Part shown: positions 7,252 through 16,547 of the stretch, in pieces | How positions within the stretch are numbered: the first letter of the stretch is position 1 | Layout: each line of letters opens with the position of its first letter | Notes under the pieces: model-generated | Database searches by the model: none | What the model was told of the DNA's origin: nothing | Seen by the model: only the letters and a program-made list of their open reading frames with translations | Program-made: the position numbers and the translations under genes | Assembly (NCBI GenBank): GCA_015999745.1 | Contig: JAECQP010000027.1 | Location: 1-46,539, forward strand | Reading direction: 5' to 3' | From: Sphingobacteriia bacterium | GTDB lineage: Bacteria; Bacteroidota; Bacteroidia; Chitinophagales; Chitinophagaceae | Length of the DNA: 46,539 nt

Positions 7252-9645
7252 ATGCAAAAACTAGCGGTGATTTTATTGATGTCCGGACTTGCGCTGACCA
7301 CACAGGCCCAGAACATCATGAACAACCCCACTTCCAATCACGGAAACAAATTTGAGCAGTTGGGAACCATTTTATCCACTCCCAATGAATACAGAACAGC
7401 CAGTGGCGCCCCCGGCCCGAAATACTGGCAACAGCGTGCTGATTATGATATTAAGTGCGAAATGGATGAAGTAAACCTGAAACTGAAAGGCAGTGAAACA
7501 GTTACTTATTTCAATAACTCTCCCGATGTGTTAACTTATTTGTGGTTACAGTTAGATGAGAACGAACATAGTACCGTAAACAACGCTAACTACCAGGATG
7601 CTTCTTACCTGGGACGCCAGGTAACCACCCGTACCCTCGATAACCTGGCAGCAGCCGGGGAAGATAACGGATACGGTCATATTCTTTCCAAAATCACCGA
7701 TGCTACCGGAAAGGCGCTGAAATACACCATCAACAAGACCATGATGCGTATTGAATTGCCTGCTGCATTAAAGCCCGGACAAAAATTTGTTTTTAATATC
7801 GACTGGAGTTATAAAATCCCTGATCGCATGACTTTTGGCGGACGTGGCGGATTTGAAACACTGGAAGATGGCAACAACCTGTTTACCATGGCACAGTGGT
7901 TCCCCCGTTTGTGTGTGTACAGCGATTTCCAGGGATGGCAGAATCACCAGTTTACCGGCAGGGGAGAATTTGCACTGGTATTCGGCAACTACAATGTACA
8001 AATCACAGTTCCTTCCGACCACGTGGTTTTAGGTACCGGTGTTTGTCAGAACTATGCACAGGTGTTGTCTTCTGCACAGATGGCCCGCTGGAACCAGGCA
8101 CAAACTGCCAAAGAGCCGGTTGAAATCGCCACACTGGACGAAGCGCTGAAGGCAGAGAAAACAAAGAGCGCACAAAAGAAAACATGGTTATTCAAAGCAG
8201 AGAACGTACGTGACTTTGCATGGACTTCCAGCCGCAGATATATTTGGGATGCAATGCCTGCTTATGTAGAGGGCAAAAAGATCATGTGCATGAGCGGCTA
8301 TCCAAAAGAAGCCTATGGTTTGTACCGTAAGTATTCTACCAAGGCCGTAGCCCATACCATCAAAACCTATTCTAAGTTTTCCATTCCGTATCCATACCCC
8401 GTAGCACAGAGTATTGAAGCTTCCAATGGTATGGAATACCCGATGATCTGCTTCAATAACGGCAGAACCAATAAGGACGGTTCATACAGCGAAGCTACCA
8501 AGAACGGTATGCTTGGTGTGATTATTCACGAAGTAGGGCACAACTTTTTCCCGATGATCGTTAACAGTGACGAGCGTCAGTGGAGCTGGATGGATGAAGG
8601 GCTGAATACATTTGTACAATACCTTACCGAGGAACTTTTCGACAATAAATATCCTTCCCGCCGCGGGCCGGCCTGGTCTATCACCGACTACATGAAACTC
8701 CCTAAGGAGCAACTGGAGCCAATCATGACCAACAGCGAAAACATTATCCAGTTTGGGCCAAACGCTTATTCCAAACCCGCAACAGGCTTGAATATTCTGC
8801 GCGAAACCATCATGGGAAGAGAATTGTTCGACTATGCATTCAGGGAATATGCAAGGAGATGGGCATTCAAGCATCCAACACCAGCCGATTTGTTCCGTAC
8901 CATGGAAGATGCCAGCGCAGAAGACCTGGACTGGTTCTGGAGAGGATGGTTCTACGGAATTGAACCTTGTGATATTGCCATTGATTCCGTTAAATATGCA
9001 GTAATGGATACCAATCCTTCTGCAATTGCAGAAGGAGCAGGGAAAGCGCCCCAGATGCGCGGACTGGACAAACCTTTGTTCAGCGGCGTTAATGCGTTTG
9101 ATGATATCTCTAAAATCCGCAACAGAAATGACAAGCATATACTGTTCCTGACCGATGTCGATACCTCCCTGCGGGATTTCTACTGGAGATATACCAGGGG
9201 ACTGGAGCCATATGATTCCACCGTTAAATACCCTGCGCCAACATTTGGCGGTAACCTGGTACAGGCCACTCCGGAGGAAAGGGCCAAATACCAGAATACC
9301 AATTTGTATGAAATCTCTTTCTCCAATAAAGGTGGTTTGGTAATGCCGCTGATTGTTGAATTTACTTTTGAAGATGGTACCAAAGAAACAGAGCGCATAC
9401 CTGCCCAGATCTGGAGAAAGAATGAGAACAAAGTGACCAAACTGTTTATGACCACTAAGAAGGCCGTGAAAATTCAGTTGGATCCACTGAGAGAAACTGC
9501 AGACATCAACGAAAGCAACAACAGTTGGCCTTCGGGAGCTGTAGCGCCAAGCAATTTCAGCCTGTTTAAATCAGGGGCTGGAAGAGGAAGAGGCCAGTCT
9601 ACCGGCATCAACCCTATGCAAAACGCGATGCAGAAAAGTAAATAA
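7252..9645 (+). CDS. M1-family (aminopeptidase N-like) zinc metallopeptidase
   Basis: 797 residues from the ATG at 7252 (MQKLAVILLM), which gives a signal peptide ending TTQAQ. The earlier in-frame start at 7216 lies inside the HupE gene. The M1 zinc site is intact: HEVGH with H426, E427 and H430, and the third ligand E449 in WSWMDEG. The substrate-recognition loop is NGMEYP (392-397), replacing the classical GAMEN. The N-terminal part is the beta-sandwich of M1 enzymes. The last ~150 residues hold a beta domain (LVMPLIVEFTFEDGT) and a Gly/Arg-rich tail. It is probably periplasmic or surface exposed and trims peptides. A terminator follows 21 bases after the stop. Confidence 0.92.
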   Translation: MQKLAVILLMSGLALTTQAQNIMNNPTSNHGNKFEQLGTILSTPNEYRTASGAPGPKYWQQRADYDIKCEMDEVNLKLKGSETVTYFNNSPDVLTYLWLQLDENEHSTVNNANYQDASYLGRQVTTRTLDNLAAAGEDNGYGHILSKITDATGKALKYTINKTMMRIELPAALKPGQKFVFNIDWSYKIPDRMTFGGRGGFETLEDGNNLFTMAQWFPRLCVYSDFQGWQNHQFTGRGEFALVFGNYNVQITVPSDHVVLGTGVCQNYAQVLSSAQMARWNQAQTAKEPVEIATLDEALKAEKTKSAQKKTWLFKAENVRDFAWTSSRRYIWDAMPAYVEGKKIMCMSGYPKEAYGLYRKYSTKAVAHTIKTYSKFSIPYPYPVAQSIEASNGMEYPMICFNNGRTNKDGSYSEATKNGMLGVIIHEVGHNFFPMIVNSDERQWSWMDEGLNTFVQYLTEELFDNKYPSRRGPAWSITDYMKLPKEQLEPIMTNSENIIQFGPNAYSKPATGLNILRETIMGRELFDYAFREYARRWAFKHPTPADLFRTMEDASAEDLDWFWRGWFYGIEPCDIAIDSVKYAVMDTNPSAIAEGAGKAPQMRGLDKPLFSGVNAFDDISKIRNRNDKHILFLTDVDTSLRDFYWRYTRGLEPYDSTVKYPAPTFGGNLVQATPEERAKYQNTNLYEISFSNKGGLVMPLIVEFTFEDGTKETERIPAQIWRKNENKVTKLFMTTKKAVKIQLDPLRETADINESNNSWPSGAVAPSNFSLFKSGAGRGRGQSTGINPMQNAMQKSK

Positions 9646-9665
9646 TTTTTCGGCAAATTAGTTCA

Positions 9666-9695
9666 ATGCCACCCACGATGAATGGGTGGCATTTT
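9666..9695 (+). terminator. Rho-independent terminator after the M1 peptidase gene
   Basis: Perfect 10-base arms atgccaccca (9666-9675) and tgggtggcat (9683-9692) with a 7-base loop, followed by a T-rich stretch (tttgtatttt). It ends 26 bases before the esterase start at 9721, so the peptidase and esterase units are transcriptionally separate. Confidence 0.8.
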
Positions 9696-9720
9696 GTATT
9701 TTACATCGATAAATAGCTAT

Positions 9721-10539
9721 ATGATAAAATGGTTCTGCACATTCAGCCTCTTGTTTCTTGCACTTACGGCAGGGGCTTCCATTGATACCTTGTCTGTATT
9801 CAGTAAAGGAATGAATAAGCCTGTTAAGGTACTGGTGATCCTGCCTGATCAGCGGGATACATCCGGGTTCCCGGTAGTTTACCTCCTTCACGGATACGCG
9901 GGAAACCACCTGCAGTGGCTGAATGCCGCACCACAACTGCAGCAGAAGGCTAATGAAATGCACCTGATGCTGGTATTACCCGACGGTGGTTTCGGCAGTT
10001 GGTATTTTGATAGCCCGGTAGACAGCAGCTATCGCTATGAATCGTTTATGATCCGTGAGCTGGTTCCTTATATTGATGCCAATTATACCACCAGGCGCAA
10101 CCGTGCATTCCGGGCCATTACCGGATTAAGTATGGGCGGCCATGGGGCATATTACCTGGCCATCCGGAACAAAGAAGTATTTGGAGCGGCTGGAAGCATC
10201 TGTGGTGGCGTGGATTTTCGCCCCTTCCCTAAAAACTGGGATCTTCCCAAAGTACTGGGACCCAAAGACAGCCATGCTGATAACTGGAACAATAACACCG
10301 TGATGAGCCTGGTGGATTCATTGAAAAACGGGGAACTGAAACTGATTTTTGATTGCGGCCTGGATGATTTCTTTTTTCCCGTCAACAAGGCCCTGCATGA
10401 AAAGCTGATGACTAAAAAAATTGCGCATGATTATACAGAACGCCCGGGTGCTCACAACAGGGCCTACTGGGGAAGTAGCATCGATTACCAATTGCTGTTC
10501 TTTAGAAACTGGTTTGTAGAAAATCTTAACAATGAATAA
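9721..10539 (+). CDS. Secreted alpha/beta-hydrolase of the esterase D type, copy 1
   Basis: 272 residues from the ATG at 9721; the in-frame start at 9682 falls inside the terminator. Signal peptide residues 1-19. The fold is that of the putative esterase/S-formylglutathione hydrolase (esterase D) family: YLLHGYAG oxyanion segment, nucleophile elbow GLSMGGHG (S137), acid near D215/D216 in DCGLDD, and histidine H245 in RPGAHN. The triad therefore looks intact. The product is closely similar along its whole length to the next gene's product (shared GSWYFDSPVDS, NYRYES-like, GLSMGGHG, HDYTERPG), so the pair is a tandem duplication. Substrate unknown; feruloyl or acetyl-glycan esters are plausible for exported members. 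Confidence 0.87.
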   Translation: MIKWFCTFSLLFLALTAGASIDTLSVFSKGMNKPVKVLVILPDQRDTSGFPVVYLLHGYAGNHLQWLNAAPQLQQKANEMHLMLVLPDGGFGSWYFDSPVDSSYRYESFMIRELVPYIDANYTTRRNRAFRAITGLSMGGHGAYYLAIRNKEVFGAAGSICGGVDFRPFPKNWDLPKVLGPKDSHADNWNNNTVMSLVDSLKNGELKLIFDCGLDDFFFPVNKALHEKLMTKKIAHDYTERPGAHNRAYWGSSIDYQLLFFRNWFVENLNNE

Positions 10540-10540
10540 T

Positions 10541-11368
10541 ATGAAAAAAATCCCGATACTGCTATTGCTGATCATTCTCAGCAATGCCATCCGTGCGGCC
10601 GTTGTGGATACTGTATCTGTCAACAGCGCTTCCATGAAGAAGTCCATTAAAACCGTGGTGATCAGACCCGATACTTATTCTGCCGGAGACCAGCGTTTTC
10701 CGGTGGTTTACCTGTTACATGGATTTGGCGGCAGGTACAATAACTGGATCTCCAGGGTTCCGCAACTGAAGCAATTGGCAGACGATCTGCAACTGATCAT
10801 TGTATGCCCCGACGGCGCAAAGGGAAGCTGGTATTTCGACAGCCCGGTCGACAGCAACTATCGGTATGAAAGCTTTGTTGGTACAGAGGTTCCCGAATTC
10901 ATCGATGCCAATTATAAAACCATCGCCAACAGAAAAGCACGCGCTATTACAGGTTTGAGTATGGGTGGCCACGGGGGATTGTTCCTGGGCTTTCGTCATG
11001 CAGACCGGTTCAGCGCCTGTGGTAGTATGAGCGGCGCCCTTCATGTAACGGTAATCCGCAAAGGGTACCAGGTAGAGGACAGGTTGGGAGATACCCTGGT
11101 CAATCAAAAATACTGGAACGACTGGAGTGTGCTGAATGTAATAGACCAGAAACCGGCAGAACCGCTGGCGATCATGATCGATTGCGGAACAGAAGACCGG
11201 GTTCTGCCCATGAGCAGGCTGGTGCATGAGAAAATGATCCGCTTAAAAATTCCCCACGACTATACAGAACGGCCCGGAAACCACGACTGGTTGTACTGGA
11301 GCAATGCCATACAATACCAGTTATTGTATTTCAGCAAACATTTTAAGCAGCAGCTTTCTCAACTTTAA
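10541..11368 (+). CDS. Secreted alpha/beta-hydrolase of the esterase D type, copy 2
   Basis: 275 residues from the ATG at 10541, or 278 from the ATG at 10532, which overlaps the previous stop; neither has a clear ribosome site. Signal peptide residues 1-19 (ending IRAAV). Nucleophile elbow GLSMGGHG (S140), acid D219 in DCGTED, histidine H248 in RPGNHDW. It lies one base after copy 1 (or overlaps it) and is certainly co-transcribed. Copy 2 keeps the common GNHDWxYW motif around the histidine, whereas copy 1 has GAHNRAYW, so the two may differ in substrate. The last 26 bases overlap the convergent methyltransferase gene. Confidence 0.87.
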   Translation: MKKIPILLLLIILSNAIRAAVVDTVSVNSASMKKSIKTVVIRPDTYSAGDQRFPVVYLLHGFGGRYNNWISRVPQLKQLADDLQLIIVCPDGAKGSWYFDSPVDSNYRYESFVGTEVPEFIDANYKTIANRKARAITGLSMGGHGGLFLGFRHADRFSACGSMSGALHVTVIRKGYQVEDRLGDTLVNQKYWNDWSVLNVIDQKPAEPLAIMIDCGTEDRVLPMSRLVHEKMIRLKIPHDYTERPGNHDWLYWSNAIQYQLLYFSKHFKQQLSQL

Positions 11369-11942
11369 GTACCATTACTACATTGTAATCAATGTCGCAA
11401 TTGCTTTTGAAGAGTTCCTGGTAACGGATTCCCCGCACTTCATCTAATCGTTGCAGCATGAAATGATAACCCATATCTGCATGGATATGATAGGGGTTCA
11501 TCGGCTGCCCGATATTTTTACAATACACTTCGTATTTGGGCTGATCGGGAAATACCAGGATCAGCGTACCATTGTTCTTCAGGATCCGGATGAATTTCCG
11601 GAGTGCGTCGGTGGTATCGGTAAAATCTTCGATCAGGTGGCTGGTGTAAACATAATCGTAGGTATTATCGGGCACCGGAATCTCCTCCCTGATTACATCG
11701 CAGGGGATATCCACTTTGTCTTTACCGGCGAACGCGTATGGTTGCGGAAAATCAATGCCATCACAGTCGGCCTTAACAACTTTGTCTCCGCCAAAACCAA
11801 TGTCGCAACCTTTGCCGATGCAATAGGGAAGGACCCATCTGCGCACTTTGGATGTTTCAGAAGGATGCCGGAATTTAATGCCGAACAAACGGGTTAATGT
11901 ACCTTTAATTTTCCTGTCTACGATATAATGGTATAAATTCAT
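11343..11942 (-). CDS. SAM-dependent class I methyltransferase
   Basis: 199 residues. The SAM-binding motif I appears as GKGCDIGFGGDK (residues 43-54), followed by a DGIDFP acidic loop, DYVYTSHLIEDF as motif II with a H-L-I-E-D core, and GTLILVFPDQ as motif III. This matches the Methyltransf_11 type fold. It is the last gene of the minus-strand glycan operon, 9 bases after the GT2 gene, so it probably methylates a sugar or a lipid-linked glycan intermediate. The acceptor is not predictable. The 3' end overlaps the convergent esterase gene by 26 bases. Confidence 0.82.
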   Translation of the reverse strand: MNLYHYIVDRKIKGTLTRLFGIKFRHPSETSKVRRWVLPYCIGKGCDIGFGGDKVVKADCDGIDFPQPYAFAGKDKVDIPCDVIREEIPVPDNTYDYVYTSHLIEDFTDTTDALRKFIRILKNNGTLILVFPDQPKYEVYCKNIGQPMNPYHIHADMGYHFMLQRLDEVRGIRYQELFKSNCDIDYNVVMVLKVEKAAA

Positions 11943-11951
11943 AATGCTGTA

Positions 11952-12872
11952 TTAATGATTGAGTAAGCCTTTCAAGGCATCAATTCTGAATTGGATGACC
12001 GGTTTTACCTTAGCCGGATAACCTTGTAACAAATATCCTGCCGCCAGTATAAAAGCCGCTCCCAGTTTAATAATATATTCTCCGATCTTTTTAAGATAGC
12101 TCCATTGGCCAATGGCCTTTGTACGTACCATTTCGCCCCTGCCGATGCCGCTGGCAACCCTGTACATATATTCCGGTGTGAGTTTTTTTGTTTCCACCAC
12201 ATGCTCCACCTGAATGGCCGGATCGTAATAAATGATCCTCCCCAGTGCTTTCAGTTTCAGGAAAAATTCCTTTCCTTCCCCCCCAATCCGCAAAGTGCCC
12301 TTTACGCCGGGCAATGCCGTGTTGAATCCGTTTACCGCATCAAAGTCGGCTTTTCTGATTACCATATTTGACTCCAGCGGATATTTATTGGGACTGAATA
12401 CCGCCACCGTTTTACTGTAATCAAAATTACCAACGAGGGAGGATACAAAATGACTCATCCATTTGGGCTCTGCCGGTATATAGCGCGGTATGATTCTTCC
12501 ACCCAGCCCGCCTGCATCGGGATGTTGCACAAAAAAAGCTACAATTCTTTCCAGGTAGTCCGGCGTTGCCACTGCATCATCATCCATAAAGCAAAGCAGG
12601 GGTGATAGGGCAATAGTCGAACCGGTGTTTCTTGCAAAGGAAGCCCCCTGCCGGTTTTCGTTCAGATAGATGAATGAAGCATCGGGATGGGCTGCAATAA
12701 ACTGCCGGCAGACCTCCGCTGTGTTGTCGGTGGAGTTGTTGTTCACCAGGATCACTTCAAATTGGTCTTTGGGCAGGGTCTGGCGATACAGGCTGCCCAT
12801 GGCTTCACCAATATAATCGGCCCTGTTATAGGTGCAGATCACTACTGATATGACGGTTCCTGTTTTACTCAT
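11952..12872 (-). CDS. Glycosyltransferase family 2
   Basis: 306 residues. The N-terminal GT-A domain has VVICTYNRADYI, the donor-binding VNNNSTDNT segment and the metal-binding FMDDDA (D97-D99). A later GGEGKEFFLKLKALG segment resembles the ED-containing acceptor loop. A hydrophobic stretch near residues 265-290 may anchor the protein to the membrane. The start overlaps the stop of the preceding glycosyltransferase gene by 4 bases (ATGA), a sign of translational coupling. It probably adds a sugar to a lipid-linked surface glycan at the cytoplasmic face. Donor and acceptor are unknown. Confidence 0.9.
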   Translation of the reverse strand: MSKTGTVISVVICTYNRADYIGEAMGSLYRQTLPKDQFEVILVNNNSTDNTAEVCRQFIAAHPDASFIYLNENRQGASFARNTGSTIALSPLLCFMDDDAVATPDYLERIVAFFVQHPDAGGLGGRIIPRYIPAEPKWMSHFVSSLVGNFDYSKTVAVFSPNKYPLESNMVIRKADFDAVNGFNTALPGVKGTLRIGGEGKEFFLKLKALGRIIYYDPAIQVEHVVETKKLTPEYMYRVASGIGRGEMVRTKAIGQWSYLKKIGEYIIKLGAAFILAAGYLLQGYPAKVKPVIQFRIDALKGLLNH

Positions 12873-13993
12873 CGCTGCAAAGATAAAATGGATTTTTCAA
12901 CGATGGCCGGCCAGTTGTATTTGGCATAAAAGGAATCGGGTGTTCGCGTTGGCTCATGAATATCCAGGTTGAGCATTGCTTCTGCAAATGTATTCCAGTC
13001 GTAATCGTTGACCAGGATTAGCTGTTTGCCGAGTTCTGTTGCATTCAAACCAGTTCCGCTTCTTTTACAGGCAATCACCGGTTGGCCCTGTGCCAGCGCC
13101 TCTACCAGCTTGGTTTTTACACCGGTACCCAAGGTGACCGGGCAAATTAAACAATCGGTTCCCTGGTAGTACCGGTTGATATCCGGTACAAATCCCTTGT
13201 AAATAATATGCGGGGTCTTATGAAGCACCTGTGCCCACGCATCGGAAATATTGCTGCCGCAAATGAAAATACAGAATGGAATATGAGAGGCTTCCATTCT
13301 GTGCAACAGCTCCTGTACAATTACATAAAGGGCATCCGTATTGGGCAGATAATCCAGTGTGCCGTTGAAAAAAAACAGTTTGGTGTTAGGGCTCAGATTG
13401 GTTTCTTTCAGAATAAACCGCCTGCTGTTGAGCCTTTCTTCTCTGCTCACCGGCCGGATGGTTTTGGTACCATAGGGTAGTGTAGCGCAGGTAGCGGGAA
13501 TCAGGTTCCATTTACTGATGGCCCATTGTTTTTCTTCGGTTGAGATAAAGAAATTAATATCTGCATGCCGGTGAACCCAACCCTCATATTTTCCGTAGGT
13601 ACGCCATCCGACTCTGTGCATATCCCGGAAACGCAATGTTTCTATGTTGGCAGATTTGATCGAGAGTTTTTTGCCGGTGATCTTTTTCAGCAGCATCCCC
13701 AGCCATCCGAAATAGGAATGATCCACCATGATCACATTCACTTTTTCTTTGCGGATGATCTGACAAAGCCTGTATACATGAACCATGTTCAGCCATCCGT
13801 ACCAGTGGTTGAACAGGATGGGATGGGTTTTATAATTGGCATATTTATCTACCTGGTTATCTTTTGAAACTGCCAGCACTATTTTGATATGCCTGGACAG
13901 TTCCGTGTAATAATCAACTATATATTTCTGCCCACCCATCTGCGCCGGAAATACCTTATAAGAAACAATACCCAGTACTACCGGTTGGTCCAT
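12869..13993 (-). CDS. Glycosyltransferase, GT4-like (GT-B fold)
   Basis: 374 residues from the ATG at 13993 (MDQPVVLGIV). The longer start at 14035 would overlap the upstream gene by 41 bases. The N-terminal half has the acceptor-side Rossmann fold with MGGQKYIVDYY and VDHSYFGWLG. The C-terminal half has the donor-side features of GT4 enzymes: FFNGTLDYLPN, FICGSN, IYKGFVPDINRYYQGTDCLICPVTLGTGVKTKLVEALAQG. The classical E-x7-E pair is only partly visible, with E in KLVEAL. It sits between the YfhO-like gene (1-base gap) and the GT2 gene (4-base overlap). Confidence 0.87.
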   Translation of the reverse strand: MDQPVVLGIVSYKVFPAQMGGQKYIVDYYTELSRHIKIVLAVSKDNQVDKYANYKTHPILFNHWYGWLNMVHVYRLCQIIRKEKVNVIMVDHSYFGWLGMLLKKITGKKLSIKSANIETLRFRDMHRVGWRTYGKYEGWVHRHADINFFISTEEKQWAISKWNLIPATCATLPYGTKTIRPVSREERLNSRRFILKETNLSPNTKLFFFNGTLDYLPNTDALYVIVQELLHRMEASHIPFCIFICGSNISDAWAQVLHKTPHIIYKGFVPDINRYYQGTDCLICPVTLGTGVKTKLVEALAQGQPVIACKRSGTGLNATELGKQLILVNDYDWNTFAEAMLNLDIHEPTRTPDSFYAKYNWPAIVEKSILSLQR

Positions 13994-13994
13994 C

Positions 13995-16490
13995 TTAAGC
14001 CGTTTTATTTTTACGGAGATTACCGGCAACTGCAAGGATCAGCAGCAACCAGATGGCAACAGATGAAATGGTTGCCGCCATATTCCCGGTTTTATAGGAG
14101 GCAGGTTTAAAGTTGAACTCAATCTGGTGTTTGCCCGCAGGTATCACCAGCCCGCGCAACACATAGTTGGCCTGGATCACCGGCGCTTCTTTACCATCAA
14201 TCGTAGCAACCCATCCCGCGTCGTAAAACACTTCGCTGAATACGGCAAACTGTGTTGCAGCGGAAGAACTGTTATACAATATCCTGTCATTGTCGTTATA
14301 CACCAGTGAAATAGTAGCAGCACTGTCTGTTGCAGAACCGGTTTGCAGTACACTTCGGTATTTTTCTTCTACCACCGCAGTGTCTTTCGGATAGAAATAG
14401 GTCAGTGCATTCATCACTTCAGCAGGGCCTTTCTCAAACCGGATTCCTTTCACAAACCAGGCAGCGCCCAAGGCATTGGTGTTTTGCTGCACCACCGGCT
14501 GACCGGTCTGCTGATCGGGCATGATCAGGTATTTGGTGTTGAGCATATTCAGCACCGGTAAACAGTTGGGAAAATTGTACAACTGTCTTTCAATGAGATC
14601 CTGGTAAATACTCAGTTTGGCAGGATGATATCCTCCGATGGATTTGTGAAAATACGCAGTGAGCGCACCACCGTTAAATGCATTGGAAATACCCTGCGAT
14701 AAGTTCAGCACCCGGTAATAACCAGTGTCCTGTAAAATTTGCGTATCAGCAGGAGAAGGTGTAAAGTTTCCTTCATATTCGGCAGCGTCCTGGTAGTTAT
14801 TGCTGTTCAGGTATTTGCTGTTGATGGAGAACACATCAATCAGGGCAAATACGCCAATCACGGCAATCACAGCCAGGGAGCTGATCTTTGTTTTGATAGC
14901 AGCATACAATGCTCCTGCGGCAACAGCACAGAATAGGAACGTGCGCAGGAGATCTCCCAGGAACAGGCTCTTGCGGTCTTCCTGCAAACCGGTTACAAAT
15001 TGTTTAACAGGAGCCAAAACAGCTTCCCGTTGGGTTGCATCCGGAATGGAATTCACCTGCTGAAGCAGGCTGCGGTCTGCTTCAGCACTGAAATCGGAAC
15101 TAAAGTAAACAAGTGCGGCAATGGCAAAGACCCCGGCTACTACCAGTAATCCTTTTTTGTATTGCTTCCAAAGCAACTCCTTATTTTGATCGGTGATGAT
15201 TTTTTGCAATGCCAGGGTAGCCAACATGGCAAAAAGAAAAGTGGGTACCACCAGGATCATGCTGGGTGCCCTGAACTTATTGTAAAATGGCAGGAATTTC
15301 AGCATGGCCAGGTTGAATCCTTCAAAGTATTTACCCCAGCTCATCATGATGGTGAGCGCTGCTGCAGCGGCGATCCAGTAGGTATATTTTTTATCCACTA
15401 CCACAAAACCAATTAAAGCAAGGAAACAAATAATGGCGCCGGCATAGGGAGGGCCGGAAGTACCCACGCCGTCAATACCACCCCAATAAAACTGCATGGC
15501 CCCCTGTAGCTGTTGTGCCAGTTGCTGCGGCATTTGCTGCAGGGCTTCCAGGGCTTTGGACTTTTCTTCCGCAATTTCCATATTGTTGCTGCTGCCGCCG
15601 TAAATCCGGGGGAACATCATGACCAGCGGCTCTGTTTTATACACACTGTAACTGAGTGCATAGTCTGTGCTCAGGCCGGTTTTGGTAGCGCTGGTTTTTC
15701 CATCTGCCAGCACACTTCCTCCCCGGATGGTTCGCTTGGAGTATTCATAGGTTGTAAACAGGGTAGTGGCATTTACCAGGATCCCCAGCAACCCGGCAAT
15801 CACAGCGATACCCGCTGATTGGATCAGGTGTTTATAATCTTTTTGGCGGATGCAACTGATGGCAAATGCAATGCTCATGATCAGGATGATCAGCACCGCG
15901 TAATAGGTAATCTGCAGGTGATTGGCCCCCAGCAGTAATGCGGTGCTTAATGCGGTCAATGCCGCTCCCCAGATATATTTGCGTTCATAGATCAGCAGCA
16001 GCGACCCAATAATGAATGGGAGATAGGCAATCGCATTCATTTTAGTATCATGACCAGCGGCAAGTATGATGGGATTGTAGGTAGCATAGGCATATCCAAG
16101 TGCGCCTACTATACCTATGTATGGGTTTACCCTTAGTACCTGTGTAAGGAAATAAAAGCAGAGGCAGGCCAGGAAAAATACGCCTGCGGGCTTCGGCAGT
16201 CCCAGGTTTAGTACATGGCCGATATAGCCCACGGATACGGGGTTATTGCCGATTCCGGTAATCTGATAAGCCGGCATCCCGCTAAACATGCCATTGGTCC
16301 ACAAGGGAAAATGTCCGTGTTTTTCTTTGTATTGAAAAGAATTCTGAGCCATGCCCTTCCACTGGGTTACATCGTGTTGTTGTAATACTTTTCCTTCGAG
16401 GGCCGGTTTACAGTAAACAAGTGCAATGATGAGAAATATGGCTATTGCAATAGCATGGGGAATTAAAGCTTTCCAGTTGATGCGCTTCAT
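13995..16490 (-). CDS. YfhO-like polytopic membrane protein, probable lipid-linked sugar transferase
   Basis: 831 residues from the ATG at 16490 (MKRINWKALI); an in-frame start at 16511 is possible. It has about 12-13 predicted membrane helices spread from residue 12 to 560, a large soluble C-terminal region with ALTAYFHKSIGGYHPAKL and YDAGWVATIDGKEAPV, and a last helix near the end (ISSVAIWLLLILAVAG). This matches the bacterial YfhO membrane family, whose studied Gram-positive members glycosylate lipoteichoic acid using polyprenyl-phosphate sugars. In this operon, with GT4, GT2 and a methyltransferase downstream, an analogous surface-glycan role is reasonable. It is the first gene of the unit and is divergent from the small membrane gene at 16548. 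Confidence 0.85.
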   Translation of the reverse strand: MKRINWKALIPHAIAIAIFLIIALVYCKPALEGKVLQQHDVTQWKGMAQNSFQYKEKHGHFPLWTNGMFSGMPAYQITGIGNNPVSVGYIGHVLNLGLPKPAGVFFLACLCFYFLTQVLRVNPYIGIVGALGYAYATYNPIILAAGHDTKMNAIAYLPFIIGSLLLIYERKYIWGAALTALSTALLLGANHLQITYYAVLIILIMSIAFAISCIRQKDYKHLIQSAGIAVIAGLLGILVNATTLFTTYEYSKRTIRGGSVLADGKTSATKTGLSTDYALSYSVYKTEPLVMMFPRIYGGSSNNMEIAEEKSKALEALQQMPQQLAQQLQGAMQFYWGGIDGVGTSGPPYAGAIICFLALIGFVVVDKKYTYWIAAAAALTIMMSWGKYFEGFNLAMLKFLPFYNKFRAPSMILVVPTFLFAMLATLALQKIITDQNKELLWKQYKKGLLVVAGVFAIAALVYFSSDFSAEADRSLLQQVNSIPDATQREAVLAPVKQFVTGLQEDRKSLFLGDLLRTFLFCAVAAGALYAAIKTKISSLAVIAVIGVFALIDVFSINSKYLNSNNYQDAAEYEGNFTPSPADTQILQDTGYYRVLNLSQGISNAFNGGALTAYFHKSIGGYHPAKLSIYQDLIERQLYNFPNCLPVLNMLNTKYLIMPDQQTGQPVVQQNTNALGAAWFVKGIRFEKGPAEVMNALTYFYPKDTAVVEEKYRSVLQTGSATDSAATISLVYNDNDRILYNSSSAATQFAVFSEVFYDAGWVATIDGKEAPVIQANYVLRGLVIPAGKHQIEFNFKPASYKTGNMAATISSVAIWLLLILAVAGNLRKNKTA

Positions 16491-16547
16491 ATAATATTTT
16501 ATGAGTAGCAAACCTAAGGAAAAAGGCCAATAGTATATCTTTAGGAA

